From positions 1 to 8,543 of the forward strand of contig JABITU010000007.1 in the NCBI GenBank assembly GCA_018668195.1: a stretch of DNA of 8,543 bases. The letters run 5' to 3'. This DNA comes from Tateyamaria sp. (GTDB lineage: Bacteria; Pseudomonadota; Alphaproteobacteria; Rhodobacterales; Rhodobacteraceae). A program made the translations under genes and the position numbers. The notes under the pieces are model-generated. The model did no database searches and was not told the origin of the DNA. It saw nothing but the letters and a program-made list of their open reading frames with translations. Of this stretch, positions 1-5,772 are shown one piece after another. How positions within the stretch are numbered: position 1 is the first letter of the stretch; each line of letters opens with the position of its first letter.

Positions 1-108
1 ATCTGGGACAACGGCATTGGCCTTGGCATTCAGACTGCGGAAAAGCTGGGCTGGGCTGTGATTGTAGGCTCTTTTGTGCTGACAATACTCACTGTTGCGA
101 TTGTGTAA
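1..108 (+). CDS. sdhC: Succinate dehydrogenase cytochrome b556 subunit, C-terminal fragment
   Basis: This is an open frame running in from the window edge. It encodes 35 residues, starting IWDNGIGLGI and ending in TAA. The tail is one hydrophobic segment (GWAVIVGSFVLTILTVAIV), as expected for the last transmembrane helix of SdhC, one of the two membrane anchors that carry heme b and the ubiquinone site of complex II. The aromatic-Asp pair just before the helix (WDN) fits the conserved stretch at the end of SdhC in alphaproteobacteria. The heme-ligand histidine would lie upstream, outside the window. The identification rests mainly on position: the stop lies 10 bases before the sdhD start, followed by sdhA and sdhB, the standard sdhCDAB order. 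The start and most of the gene are missing because of the window edge, not because of a mutation. Confidence 0.87.
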   Translation: MWDNGIGLGIQTAEKLGWAVIVGSFVLTILTVAIV

Positions 109-118
109 GGAGAATACC

Positions 119-490
119 ATGCGTTACTTGACCGACCGCAAGCGCGCCGCCGGTATGGGCTCTGCCAAGACCGGTACAGCACATTTTTGGGCGATGAAGG
201 TGAGCAGTGCAGCGCTTTTGGTTCTGGTCCCGATCTTTGTTTTCACCTTTGGCCCGATGCTGGGTGAACCACATTCAGAGGTTACGGCGTATTTTGCGCG
301 TCCATTCCCAGCATTGGTGGCAGCGCTGACCGTCGTGGTGAGCTTCATGCACTTCAAAGACGGTGTGCAGGTGCTGATCGAGGACTATGTTCAGGGAACA
401 ATGCAAAAAGCGCTGATCGTCGCAATGATCTGCTTAAGCTATGCTGCCGCAGCGACAGGTGTGTTCGCCATCGCTCGGCTGGCGCTTTGA
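119..490 (+). CDS. sdhD: Succinate dehydrogenase membrane anchor subunit SdhD
   Basis: This is a 123-aa inner-membrane protein that helps SdhC anchor the SdhAB catalytic part of complex II and bind heme b and ubiquinone. Three hydrophobic segments are visible, at about residues 29-47, 64-83 and 97-119. Between helices 2 and 3 lies [13 protein letters not shown]: His78 is the expected axial heme b ligand, and Asp89-Tyr90 match the DY pair that lines the quinone site in E. coli SdhD, with identical spacing (H+11, +12). The ATG at 119 is chosen because AAGGAG lies at 107-112, overlapping the sdhC stop. An upstream in-frame TTG at 95 would lie inside sdhC and has no ribosome site. The 10-base gap to sdhC and 16-base gap to sdhA indicate one transcript. 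N-terminal sequence is poorly conserved in this family, so the call depends on the HxxxG...DY motif and context. Confidence 0.94.
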   Translation: MRYLTDRKRAAGMGSAKTGTAHFWAMKVSSAALLVLVPIFVFTFGPMLGEPHSEVTAYFARPFPALVAALTVVVSFMHFKDGVQVLIEDYVQGTMQKALIVAMICLSYAAAATGVFAIARLAL

Positions 491-506
491 AATAGGAGGC
501 TGGATT

Positions 507-2312
507 ATGGCTGCTTACGAGTATGAAACGCATGAATATGACGTGGTTGTAGTGGGGGCCGGTGGTGCCGGCCTGCGCGCAACCCTCGGCATGGCTGAAC
601 AGGGTCTGCGGACCGCGTGTGTGACCAAGGTTTTTCCGACCCGGTCGCATACCGTGGCGGCGCAGGGCGGCATCGCCGCAAGTCTCAGCAACATGGGCCC
701 CGATAACTGGCAATGGCACATGTACGATACGGTCAAAGGATCGGATTGGTTGGGTGACACCGATGCGATGGAATATCTTGCGCGAGAGGCGCCCAAGGCG
801 GTGTACGAGCTAGAACATTATGGTGTTCCGTTTTCGCGCACCGAAGAGGGTAAAATCTACCAAAGGCCTTTTGGCGGTCACACGACCCAGTTCGGCGAAG
901 GCCCCCCGGTGCAGCGTACGTGCGCTGCCGCAGATCGGACCGGTCACGCGATCCTGCACACTCTTTACGGTCAATCGCTCAAGAACAATGCGGAGTTTTA
1001 TATTGAGTACTTCGCAATTGACCTGATCATGTCAGATGATGGCGTGTGTCAGGGTGTTTTGTGCTGGAAGCTTGATGACGGCACCATGCATCTTTTTTCG
1101 GCCAAGATGGTCGTGCTTGCAACCGGCGGCTATGGACGAGCCTATTTCTCGGCCACATCTGCGCACACGTGTACTGGCGACGGTGGTGGCATGACCGCAC
1201 GCGCCGGTTTGCCTTTGCAGGATATGGAGTTCGTACAATTCCACCCTACGGGCATTTATGGCGCGGGTTGTTTGATCACCGAAGGCGCACGCGGAGAAGG
1301 CGGTTATCTGACCAACTCCGAAGGTGAGCGCTTTATGGAGCGCTATGCGCCAACCTACAAAGATCTGGCCAGCCGCGATGTGGTTTCACGCTGCATGACG
1401 ATGGAAATCCGCGCTGGTCGGGGTGTCGGCGAGCAAGGCGATCACATTCACTTGCACCTGAACCACCTGCCCAAGGAAACACTGGATTTGCGGTTGCCGG
1501 GCATTTCGGAAAGTGCACGTGTTTTTGCAGGCGTCGATCTAACCAAAGAACCGATTCCTGTGCTGCCTACGGTTCACTATAATATGGGCGGTATTCCGAC
1601 GAATTACTGGGGCGAGGTTCTTGCCCCAACTAAAGACAAGCCCGATAATGTGTCACCCGGCCTTATGGCTGTCGGCGAAGCAGGCTGCGCAAGTGTGCAC
1701 GGGGCCAACCGCCTTGGATCAAACTCGCTTATTGATCTCGTGGTATTTGGACGGGCCGCCGCGATCCGTGCTGGCGAGATTGTTGATCCCAAGACACCGG
1801 TGCCGACACCAAACCAACGCTCCGTTGAGGCTGCCTTTAGCCGTTTTGATGGCCTGCGCTATGCCAACGGCCATGTGCCCACGGCAGCGCTTCGTTTGGA
1901 AATGCAAAAAACGATGCAGGACGACGCAGCTGTCTTCCGCACCGATAAGACGATGGCACAGGGACAGGCCAAAATGGAAGGTATCGCAGGCAAACAAAGC
2001 GACCTTAAGGTAACGGATACATCTTTGGTGTGGAACTCGGACCTGATGGAAACGCTTGAATTGACCAACCTGATGCCAAATGCCGTCGCCACGATCACGG
2101 CTGCGGCTGCGCGCAAAGAAAGCCGGGGCGCGCATGCGCATGAGGATTATCCTGACCGTGATGACGAGAACTGGCGCAAGCACAGTCTGGTTTGGTTTCA
2201 GGGCAATGAGGCATCACTTGGATTCCGCGGGGTGCACCTGCAACCACTGACCAGCCACAATGATGGCGGCATTGATCTGAAAAAGATTGCGCCCAAGGCA
2301 CGGGTGTATTGA
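507..2312 (+). CDS. sdhA: Succinate dehydrogenase flavoprotein subunit SdhA
   Basis: This 601-aa catalytic subunit oxidises succinate to fumarate in the TCA cycle and passes electrons through FAD to SdhB. A Rossmann dinucleotide-binding motif lies at residues 13-24 ([12 protein letters not shown]). SHTVAAQGG at 47-55 carries His48, the expected covalent FAD attachment residue. Substrate and catalytic residues appear in conserved blocks: QFHPTGIYG (His246), LASRDVVSR (Arg290, the proton-shuttle arginine), PTVHYNMGG (His357) and [10 protein letters not shown] (Arg402). A second FAD-contact block, [17 protein letters not shown], precedes the C-terminal helical domain, which ends KIAPKARVY. Length matches alphaproteobacterial SdhA. 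The start at 507 is preceded by AGGAGG at 494-499, seven bases away; in-frame codons further upstream overlap sdhD. No key residue is missing. A 125-base gap with a hairpin separates it from sdhB, which is wider than the other gaps in the operon. Confidence 0.99.
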   Translation: MAAYEYETHEYDVVVVGAGGAGLRATLGMAEQGLRTACVTKVFPTRSHTVAAQGGIAASLSNMGPDNWQWHMYDTVKGSDWLGDTDAMEYLAREAPKAVYELEHYGVPFSRTEEGKIYQRPFGGHTTQFGEGPPVQRTCAAADRTGHAILHTLYGQSLKNNAEFYIEYFAIDLIMSDDGVCQGVLCWKLDDGTMHLFSAKMVVLATGGYGRAYFSATSAHTCTGDGGGMTARAGLPLQDMEFVQFHPTGIYGAGCLITEGARGEGGYLTNSEGERFMERYAPTYKDLASRDVVSRCMTMEIRAGRGVGEQGDHIHLHLNHLPKETLDLRLPGISESARVFAGVDLTKEPIPVLPTVHYNMGGIPTNYWGEVLAPTKDKPDNVSPGLMAVGEAGCASVHGANRLGSNSLIDLVVFGRAAAIRAGEIVDPKTPVPTPNQRSVEAAFSRFDGLRYANGHVPTAALRLEMQKTMQDDAAVFRTDKTMAQGQAKMEGIAGKQSDLKVTDTSLVWNSDLMETLELTNLMPNAVATITAAAARKESRGAHAHEDYPDRDDENWRKHSLVWFQGNEASLGFRGVHLQPLTSHNDGGIDLKKIAPKARVY

Positions 2313-2360
2313 TCAGACATGGCTCCAACCGAAAGATTGCTGAGTTATCCAAAGACAACA

Positions 2361-2395
2361 TTTGTGCTGGTGACAGCCGTGCGCCGAGGCACAAA
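2361..2395 (+). promoter_or_regulatory. Intercistronic hairpin in the sdhA-sdhB spacer
   Basis: TTTGTGC (2361-2367) and GCACAAA (2389-2395) are perfect inverted repeats. Allowing a T-G pair and a two-base bulge, the stem continues inward as GGTG (2369-2372) with CGCC (2382-2385), leaving a nine-base loop. No T-run follows, so it is not an intrinsic terminator. A role in mRNA processing or in the SdhA:SdhB ratio is inference only. Confidence 0.45.
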
Positions 2396-2437
2396 GAAAT
2401 CCACAGTGCATAGCTGCGTGAAAGTAGGAGAAACGAA

Positions 2438-3217
2438 ATGGTCCAACTGACGCTTCCCAAAAACTCCCGGATACAGACGGGCAAGACTTGGCCCAAACCA
2501 GAGGGTGCCACGAACCTGCGTAAGTTCAGTGTCTATCGCTGGAACCCGGATGACGGAAAAAACCCGCAGGTCGACACTTATTGGGTTGATATGGACAACT
2601 GCGGCCCAATGATCCTCGACGCCCTGATCAAGATCAAAAACGAGATCGACCCGACGCTGACCTTTCGTCGGTCCTGTCGCGAAGGGATCTGTGGGTCGTG
2701 CGCTATGAACATTGGTGGCATCAACACGCTAGCATGTATCTATGGCATGGAAGAGGTGAAGGGCGATGTAAAAATCTATCCGCTGCCACACATGCCAGTG
2801 GTTAAGGACTTGATACCTGATCTTACGCATTTTTATGCTCAGCATGCGTCGATCATGCCCTGGCTTGAGACCAAGACAAACCGACCCGCAAAGGAATGGC
2901 GGCAATCGGTCGAGGACCGTGAAAAGTTGGATGGTCTTTATGAATGCGTTATGTGCGCGTGCTGTTCAACTTCATGCCCCAGCTACTGGTGGAATGGTGA
3001 TCGATATCTTGGTCCGGCTGCCCTCTTGCACGCGTATCGTTGGATCATCGACAGTCGCGACGAGGCAACAGGTGAGCGGCTAGATGACCTTGAGGATCCG
3101 TTCAAGCTTTACCGGTGCCACACAATCATGAACTGTGCCAAGACTTGCCCCAAAGGTCTGAACCCGGCCGAGGCGATCGCCAATATCAAAAAGATGATGG
3201 TTGAACGAACCGTGTGA
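2438..3217 (+). CDS. sdhB: Succinate dehydrogenase iron-sulfur subunit SdhB
   Basis: This 259-aa electron-transfer subunit carries electrons from the SdhA flavin through three Fe-S clusters to ubiquinone at the membrane. The N-terminal ferredoxin domain holds the 2Fe-2S site in [10 protein letters not shown] with Cys80, Cys85, Cys88 and Cys100. The C-terminal domain has [13 protein letters not shown]: Cys170, Cys173 and Cys176, with Cys237, bind 4Fe-4S. Cys180, Cys227 and Cys233 (in [15 protein letters not shown]) bind 3Fe-4S. Pro181, Trp184/Trp185 and His228 correspond to residues near the quinone site in E. coli. The start at 2438 has AGGAG at 2426-2430, seven bases upstream. This is the last gene of the sdh operon; a strong terminator follows about 40 bases after the stop. 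All ligands are present, so the product should be functional. Confidence 0.99.
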   Translation: MVQLTLPKNSRIQTGKTWPKPEGATNLRKFSVYRWNPDDGKNPQVDTYWVDMDNCGPMILDALIKIKNEIDPTLTFRRSCREGICGSCAMNIGGINTLACIYGMEEVKGDVKIYPLPHMPVVKDLIPDLTHFYAQHASIMPWLETKTNRPAKEWRQSVEDREKLDGLYECVMCACCSTSCPSYWWNGDRYLGPAALLHAYRWIIDSRDEATGERLDDLEDPFKLYRCHTIMNCAKTCPKGLNPAEAIANIKKMMVERTV

Positions 3218-3259
3218 TTTGGGGCGCAAAACCGGTCTGGTACCAAGTTTCTTTTGATG

Positions 3260-3296
3260 GCCCCTTGCCCTTTCTGGCGAGGGGCTGTTCTTTTTT
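3260..3296 (+). terminator. Intrinsic terminator after sdhB
   Basis: GCCCCTTGCC (3260-3269) pairs with GGCGAGGGGC (3276-3285) in a 10-bp GC-rich stem with one T-G pair and a six-base loop. It is followed by a T-rich tail ending in six Ts (3291-3296). This is a classic rho-independent terminator that should end the sdhCDAB transcript. It lies only 24 bases before the next start codon. Confidence 0.88.
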
Positions 3297-3320
3297 GCGG
3301 ATTGTTGAAATAGGTTTACC

Positions 3321-4163
3321 ATGAACATCCCCCATGATGCCGACGATCGCCGTCAGGTCCCTCCGGTGATCTGTTATCCGACCGATACGTTGCCAGAACC
3401 CGACATGGTACGGTACATCGCGTTGCGCGCTGACCTGAAGGAGGTATCGCGTGTCATCGTTCCCGCGCGTGACGCTGCATGCTTTACTGCGCCTGCCGGG
3501 CACGTGGTGCGCATCAGTTCGATCGAAGGGCCACAGGTGGGTGATTTAAACCTATGGAATATAAACGACCTGTCTGAACGGTTTTATTCCGGGAAAACCC
3601 GTGCCCTACACGGTGCCCATATTAGCACCAGAGACCGCATGTGGAGTTGTTTTCCATACCTGCGTCCCATGGCAACTGTAATCCACGATACGCTCGATTG
3701 GTACGGGATCGATGAGTTCGGTGGTTCAGTGCATGACGTTATCGGTACCCGCTGTGATCCCTACACCAACAATCTTTTGCAAGGTGGCCAATACCACAAC
3801 TGTTGCCACTCAAACCTGACCCGTGCACTTGCGGATCACACAGGCATGACGCTGCGCGATGCCGAACCTTATGTGCATGATGTTTTGAATGTATTCATGT
3901 GTACCGGATTTACCCAAGACACCGGCCAATATTTTATGAAGGCTTCACCCGTGCGCCCCGGTGACTATATCGAACTTTTTGCCGAGATCGACCTGCTTGG
4001 CGCAATGAGCGCCTGCCCCGGAGGCGATTGTGGATCTGAACACTCGTCTGACACAGCACCGTGCCACCCGATGCTGGTGCAGGTACTGGAACCGGCACCC
4101 GGCGCTCTTGAGGGTTGGCATAGCCCAATGCCCAACGAGTATGATCAAACGCATGGCCGCTAG
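3321..4163 (+). CDS. DUF1989 family protein (urea carboxylase-associated / carboxyguanidine deiminase-like)
   Basis: This 280-aa soluble protein has no signal peptide or membrane segment. Recognisable DUF1989 features are GHVVRISSIEGPQVGDLNLW (residues 60-79), GTRCDPYTN (142-150), HNCCHSNL (159-166), NVFMCTG (190-196) and the family signature SACPGGDCG (230-238). Cys and His residues in these blocks are probably metal or catalytic residues. From family knowledge, the best-characterised DUF1989 members are the two subunits of carboxyguanidine deiminase (formerly urea amidolyase-associated proteins), used in guanidine breakdown. Many other members stand alone and have no known substrate. No carboxylase, allophanate hydrolase or second DUF1989 gene is visible here, so the substrate should stay open; a hydrolytic role on a small nitrogen compound is inference. 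The ribosome site is weak (TAGG at 3311-3314), and Met29 is an alternative start but has no better site. The gene is convergent with deoD. Confidence 0.88.
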   Translation: MNIPHDADDRRQVPPVICYPTDTLPEPDMVRYIALRADLKEVSRVIVPARDAACFTAPAGHVVRISSIEGPQVGDLNLWNINDLSERFYSGKTRALHGAHISTRDRMWSCFPYLRPMATVIHDTLDWYGIDEFGGSVHDVIGTRCDPYTNNLLQGGQYHNCCHSNLTRALADHTGMTLRDAEPYVHDVLNVFMCTGFTQDTGQYFMKASPVRPGDYIELFAEIDLLGAMSACPGGDCGSEHSSDTAPCHPMLVQVLEPAPGALEGWHSPMPNEYDQTHGR

Positions 4164-4266
4164 ATAGATCATCGCCACATTATTAGCCATTTGGGGCAGC
4201 TGATCTTTGAGAACACTTTGTTGCATTGATGCGTACAGCTTGCGCGTCAGCGTCAAACCAGCGCTC

Positions 4267-4977
4267 TTATGATTTGGTGAATGCGGCCTCTAGAGCGATC
4301 TCGACCATATCACCAAATGATCTTTCACGATCTTCGGAAGGCAAAGCCTCGCCAGTTTGCAGGTGGTCACTGACGGTTAAAATCGCCAGGGCCCGCCGAC
4401 CATGGCGCGCGGCAAGGGTGTAGAGTTCGGCGGCTTCCATCTCTACTCCCAAAATGCCGTGCCGCACCATTTGTTCGTCCAGATCCGGACGTTCCGCATA
4501 GAAAACATCCGAAGAATAAATGCCTCCAACATGTGTTTTTGTTGCCTTGGCCTGTGCCGCATTCACGGCAGCCGCAAGAAGCCCATAGTCGGCACAAGGT
4601 GCAAAGTTCACCTCGCGGAAAATCCCGGACGAAGGTGACGTAATCGTGGTAGCGGTCATAGCAATAATGACATCACGAATGCCCACATATGGCTGCATAC
4701 CACCACATGATCCGATGCGGATCAGGGTTTGGGCACCGTATTCTGACATGAGCTCGTTGGCATAGATCGATAGCGACGGCATACCCATGCCAGAGCCCTG
4801 AATGGTTACAGGGTGCCCGTTCCAAGTTCCAGTGAAGCCAAGCATACCCCTGACCTCATTAACTAATCTGGCATCCCGCAAAAACGTCTCTGCCGCCCAT
4901 TTGGCGCGATATGGGTCACCCGGCATTAGCACGGTCTCAGCAATATCATCGGGTTTGGCACCAATGTGGACGGTCAT
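4267..4977 (-). CDS. deoD: Purine nucleoside phosphorylase, DeoD type
   Basis: This 236-aa cytosolic enzyme reversibly cleaves purine (deoxy)ribonucleosides with phosphate to free base and (deoxy)ribose-1-phosphate, in nucleoside salvage and catabolism. It belongs to the low-molecular-mass hexameric class. Conserved blocks are [11 protein letters not shown] (16-26, phosphate ligand Arg24), [11 protein letters not shown] (40-50, Arg43 from the neighbouring subunit), IRIGSCGG (86-93, Arg87 and Ser90), [12 protein letters not shown] (175-186, ribose contacts Met180 and Glu181) and [10 protein letters not shown] (201-210, catalytic Asp204). His4 and Arg217 are also in place. Length equals the family norm. 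The start is supported by GGAG (CTCC on the plus strand at 4984-4987), six bases upstream. Its 3' end faces the DUF1989 gene across about 100 bases with no clear terminator. It may be transcribed from its own promoter near 5086-5116 or by read-through from the H-NS gene. Confidence 0.97.
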   Translation of the reverse strand: MTVHIGAKPDDIAETVLMPGDPYRAKWAAETFLRDARLVNEVRGMLGFTGTWNGHPVTIQGSGMGMPSLSIYANELMSEYGAQTLIRIGSCGGMQPYVGIRDVIIAMTATTITSPSSGIFREVNFAPCADYGLLAAAVNAAQAKATKTHVGGIYSSDVFYAERPDLDEQMVRHGILGVEMEAAELYTLAARHGRRALAILTVSDHLQTGEALPSEDRERSFGDMVEIALEAAFTKS

Positions 4978-5047
4978 AGAAGTCTCCGTTCAGAAATAAG
5001 TCGCATCACGATATCGCAAAACAAGGCAGGTTTTTTTGAGGTAGAAA

Positions 5048-5091
5048 TATGATTGCCTCGACCTCTTTAAGCATTGGTCGAAGCAATTATA
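5048..5091. promoter_or_regulatory. Long imperfect dyad between H-NS gene and deoD
   Basis: The arms are 5048-5063 (TATGATTGCCTCGACC) and 5076-5091 (GGTCGAAGCAATTATA). They form a 16-bp stem with one mismatch and one G-T pair around a 12-base loop. The only following pyrimidine stretch on the minus strand is TTTCTACC, so this is a weak terminator candidate for the H-NS gene. The distal arm contains the putative deoD -10 box, which makes an operator equally possible. Confidence 0.5.
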
Positions 5092-5116
5092 GACTAACCC
5101 GCTGAACTTGGAGCAA
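5086..5116 (-). promoter_or_regulatory. Possible deoD promoter
   Basis: Read on the minus strand, TTGCTC (5111-5116) and a perfect TATAAT (5086-5091) are separated by 19 bases, which is longer than the 17-base optimum. The -10 lies inside the dyad at 5048-5091. It would start an RNA of roughly 100 bases before the deoD ATG. The wide spacing keeps confidence low. Confidence 0.35.
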
Positions 5117-5118
5117 TA

Positions 5119-5445
5119 TTAAATTGCGAGGTCTTCTTCCGATTTCCCTGACGCAATTGCGGACTTGTACCAAAGTGGCTGGCGTCCCTTGCCGGTCCAA
5201 GTTTGGCTTGAGTCTTCGGGGTTGGCGAATTTTGGTTCCGCTGAGCTGCCTGTTCCGGATGCGCCACCTGTTGAACGTTTTGCGGTTAATTCGTCCAGCG
5301 AAAACCCATACTCTGCAGCTGCCTTTTTCGCTGCAGCCAAAGCATCTTTCTTTTCTTTAATGTGCAGCTTAGTTAATACTTTTTCAATATCAGATTTTAA
5401 GGAAACAAGCTCTTTGCGGCTCATTTCGTATATATTAATTGTCAT
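5119..5445 (-). CDS. H-NS family nucleoid-associated regulator (HvrA/Spb-like)
   Basis: This 108-aa DNA-binding protein binds and bridges AT-rich DNA and modulates transcription. The N-terminal half (about residues 5-45) is a charged helical segment rich in Lys, Glu, Leu and Ala, expected to form the oligomerising coiled coil. A flexible Gly/Ser linker follows (57-69). The C-terminal domain contains FANPEDSSQTWTGKGRQPLW, in which TWTGKGR (82-88) is the H-NS core DNA-binding loop (TWTGQGR in E. coli). The tail GKSEEDLAI is typical of Rhodobacteraceae members such as HvrA and Spb. The chosen ATG (5443-5445 on the plus strand) has AAAAGGGA about eight bases upstream. A 127-aa version from an in-frame codon at 5502 is possible but would lie upstream of the predicted promoter and lacks a ribosome site. 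It is flanked by AT-rich DNA and dyads that could allow self-regulation; its targets cannot be told from sequence. Confidence 0.93.
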   Translation of the reverse strand: MTINIYEMSRKELVSLKSDIEKVLTKLHIKEKKDALAAAKKAAAEYGFSLDELTAKRSTGGASGTGSSAEPKFANPEDSSQTWTGKGRQPLWYKSAIASGKSEEDLAI

Positions 5446-5772
5446 CTTGCGGTCCCTTTTCCATAGTACTGCAATTATTTGCAGTTTTTTTGAGGAAATC
5501 AATAGATCAACTCGAAAAATATATCATGATCTAGGCGCGATGGACGGATTACATGTAAAATTTAAACAGCAACATGATTGTATAAATACCCTGTAGTTAT
5601 TTGAATTCCATTGGCTAAGGTTTCTGTTACACAAAGAGCGTATTCTTCTAATGTAATGACCAATTATCTCGTAGAGAAATATTATAAAAGGCCCAGTGCG
5701 AATGAGCGTTGAACCATATCGACGTAAAATAACCACAGAGCTACGTTTTTGTCGCGCAATTAGCGCAAAGAT
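5446..5772. other. AT-rich intergenic region between the H-NS gene and ecm
   Basis: About 330 bases hold no convincing gene. The composition is clearly more AT-rich than the flanking genes. It contains the H-NS promoter near 5468-5502, small perfect palindromes (ATCATGAT at 5523-5530, TTACATGTAA at 5549-5558) and an isolated minus-strand TATAAT (5681-5686) without a good -35. A six-base repeat, GCGCAA/TTGCGC (5763-5768 and 5776-5781), spans the ecm stop codon but lacks a T-run, so no intrinsic terminator for ecm is evident. An open frame at 5524-5736 on the minus strand resembles nothing I recognise. Confidence 0.6.
5468..5502 (-). promoter_or_regulatory. Putative promoter with overlapping dyad for the H-NS gene
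   Basis: On the minus strand, TTGATT (5497-5502) and AATAAT (5474-5479) are exactly 17 bases apart. This places the start of transcription about 20 bases before the ribosome site. The -10 sits in the centre of a perfect inverted repeat, ACTGCAA (5468-5474) and TTGCAGT (5479-5485), which could be an operator. Confidence 0.45.

Noticed and set aside
1719..2183. 154-aa minus-strand open frame opposite sdhA
   Set aside because: It lies wholly inside the well-supported sdhA coding sequence. It is an antisense shadow of a real gene with no family resemblance.
2319..2450. 43-codon frame in the sdhA-sdhB spacer (MAPTERLLSY...)
   Set aside because: It has no ribosome site, overlaps the sdhB start, and its composition is not protein-like. 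It is more likely non-coding spacer, though conservation in relatives would change that.
3945..4256. 103-aa minus-strand frame at the DUF1989/deoD junction, considered as a transposase remnant
   Set aside because: Most of it is antisense to the DUF1989 gene, and the translated part outside resembles no transposase motif. There are no paired terminal repeats.
5468..5491. ACTGCAA/TTGCAGT hairpin followed by seven Ts on the plus strand as an intrinsic terminator
   Set aside because: The stem is short and AT-rich, and no plus-strand gene ends there. Its position over the H-NS promoter fits an operator better.
5524..5736. 70-aa minus-strand open frame upstream of the H-NS gene
   Set aside because: It has no ribosome site or recognisable motif, and its AT-rich composition makes chance open frames likely.
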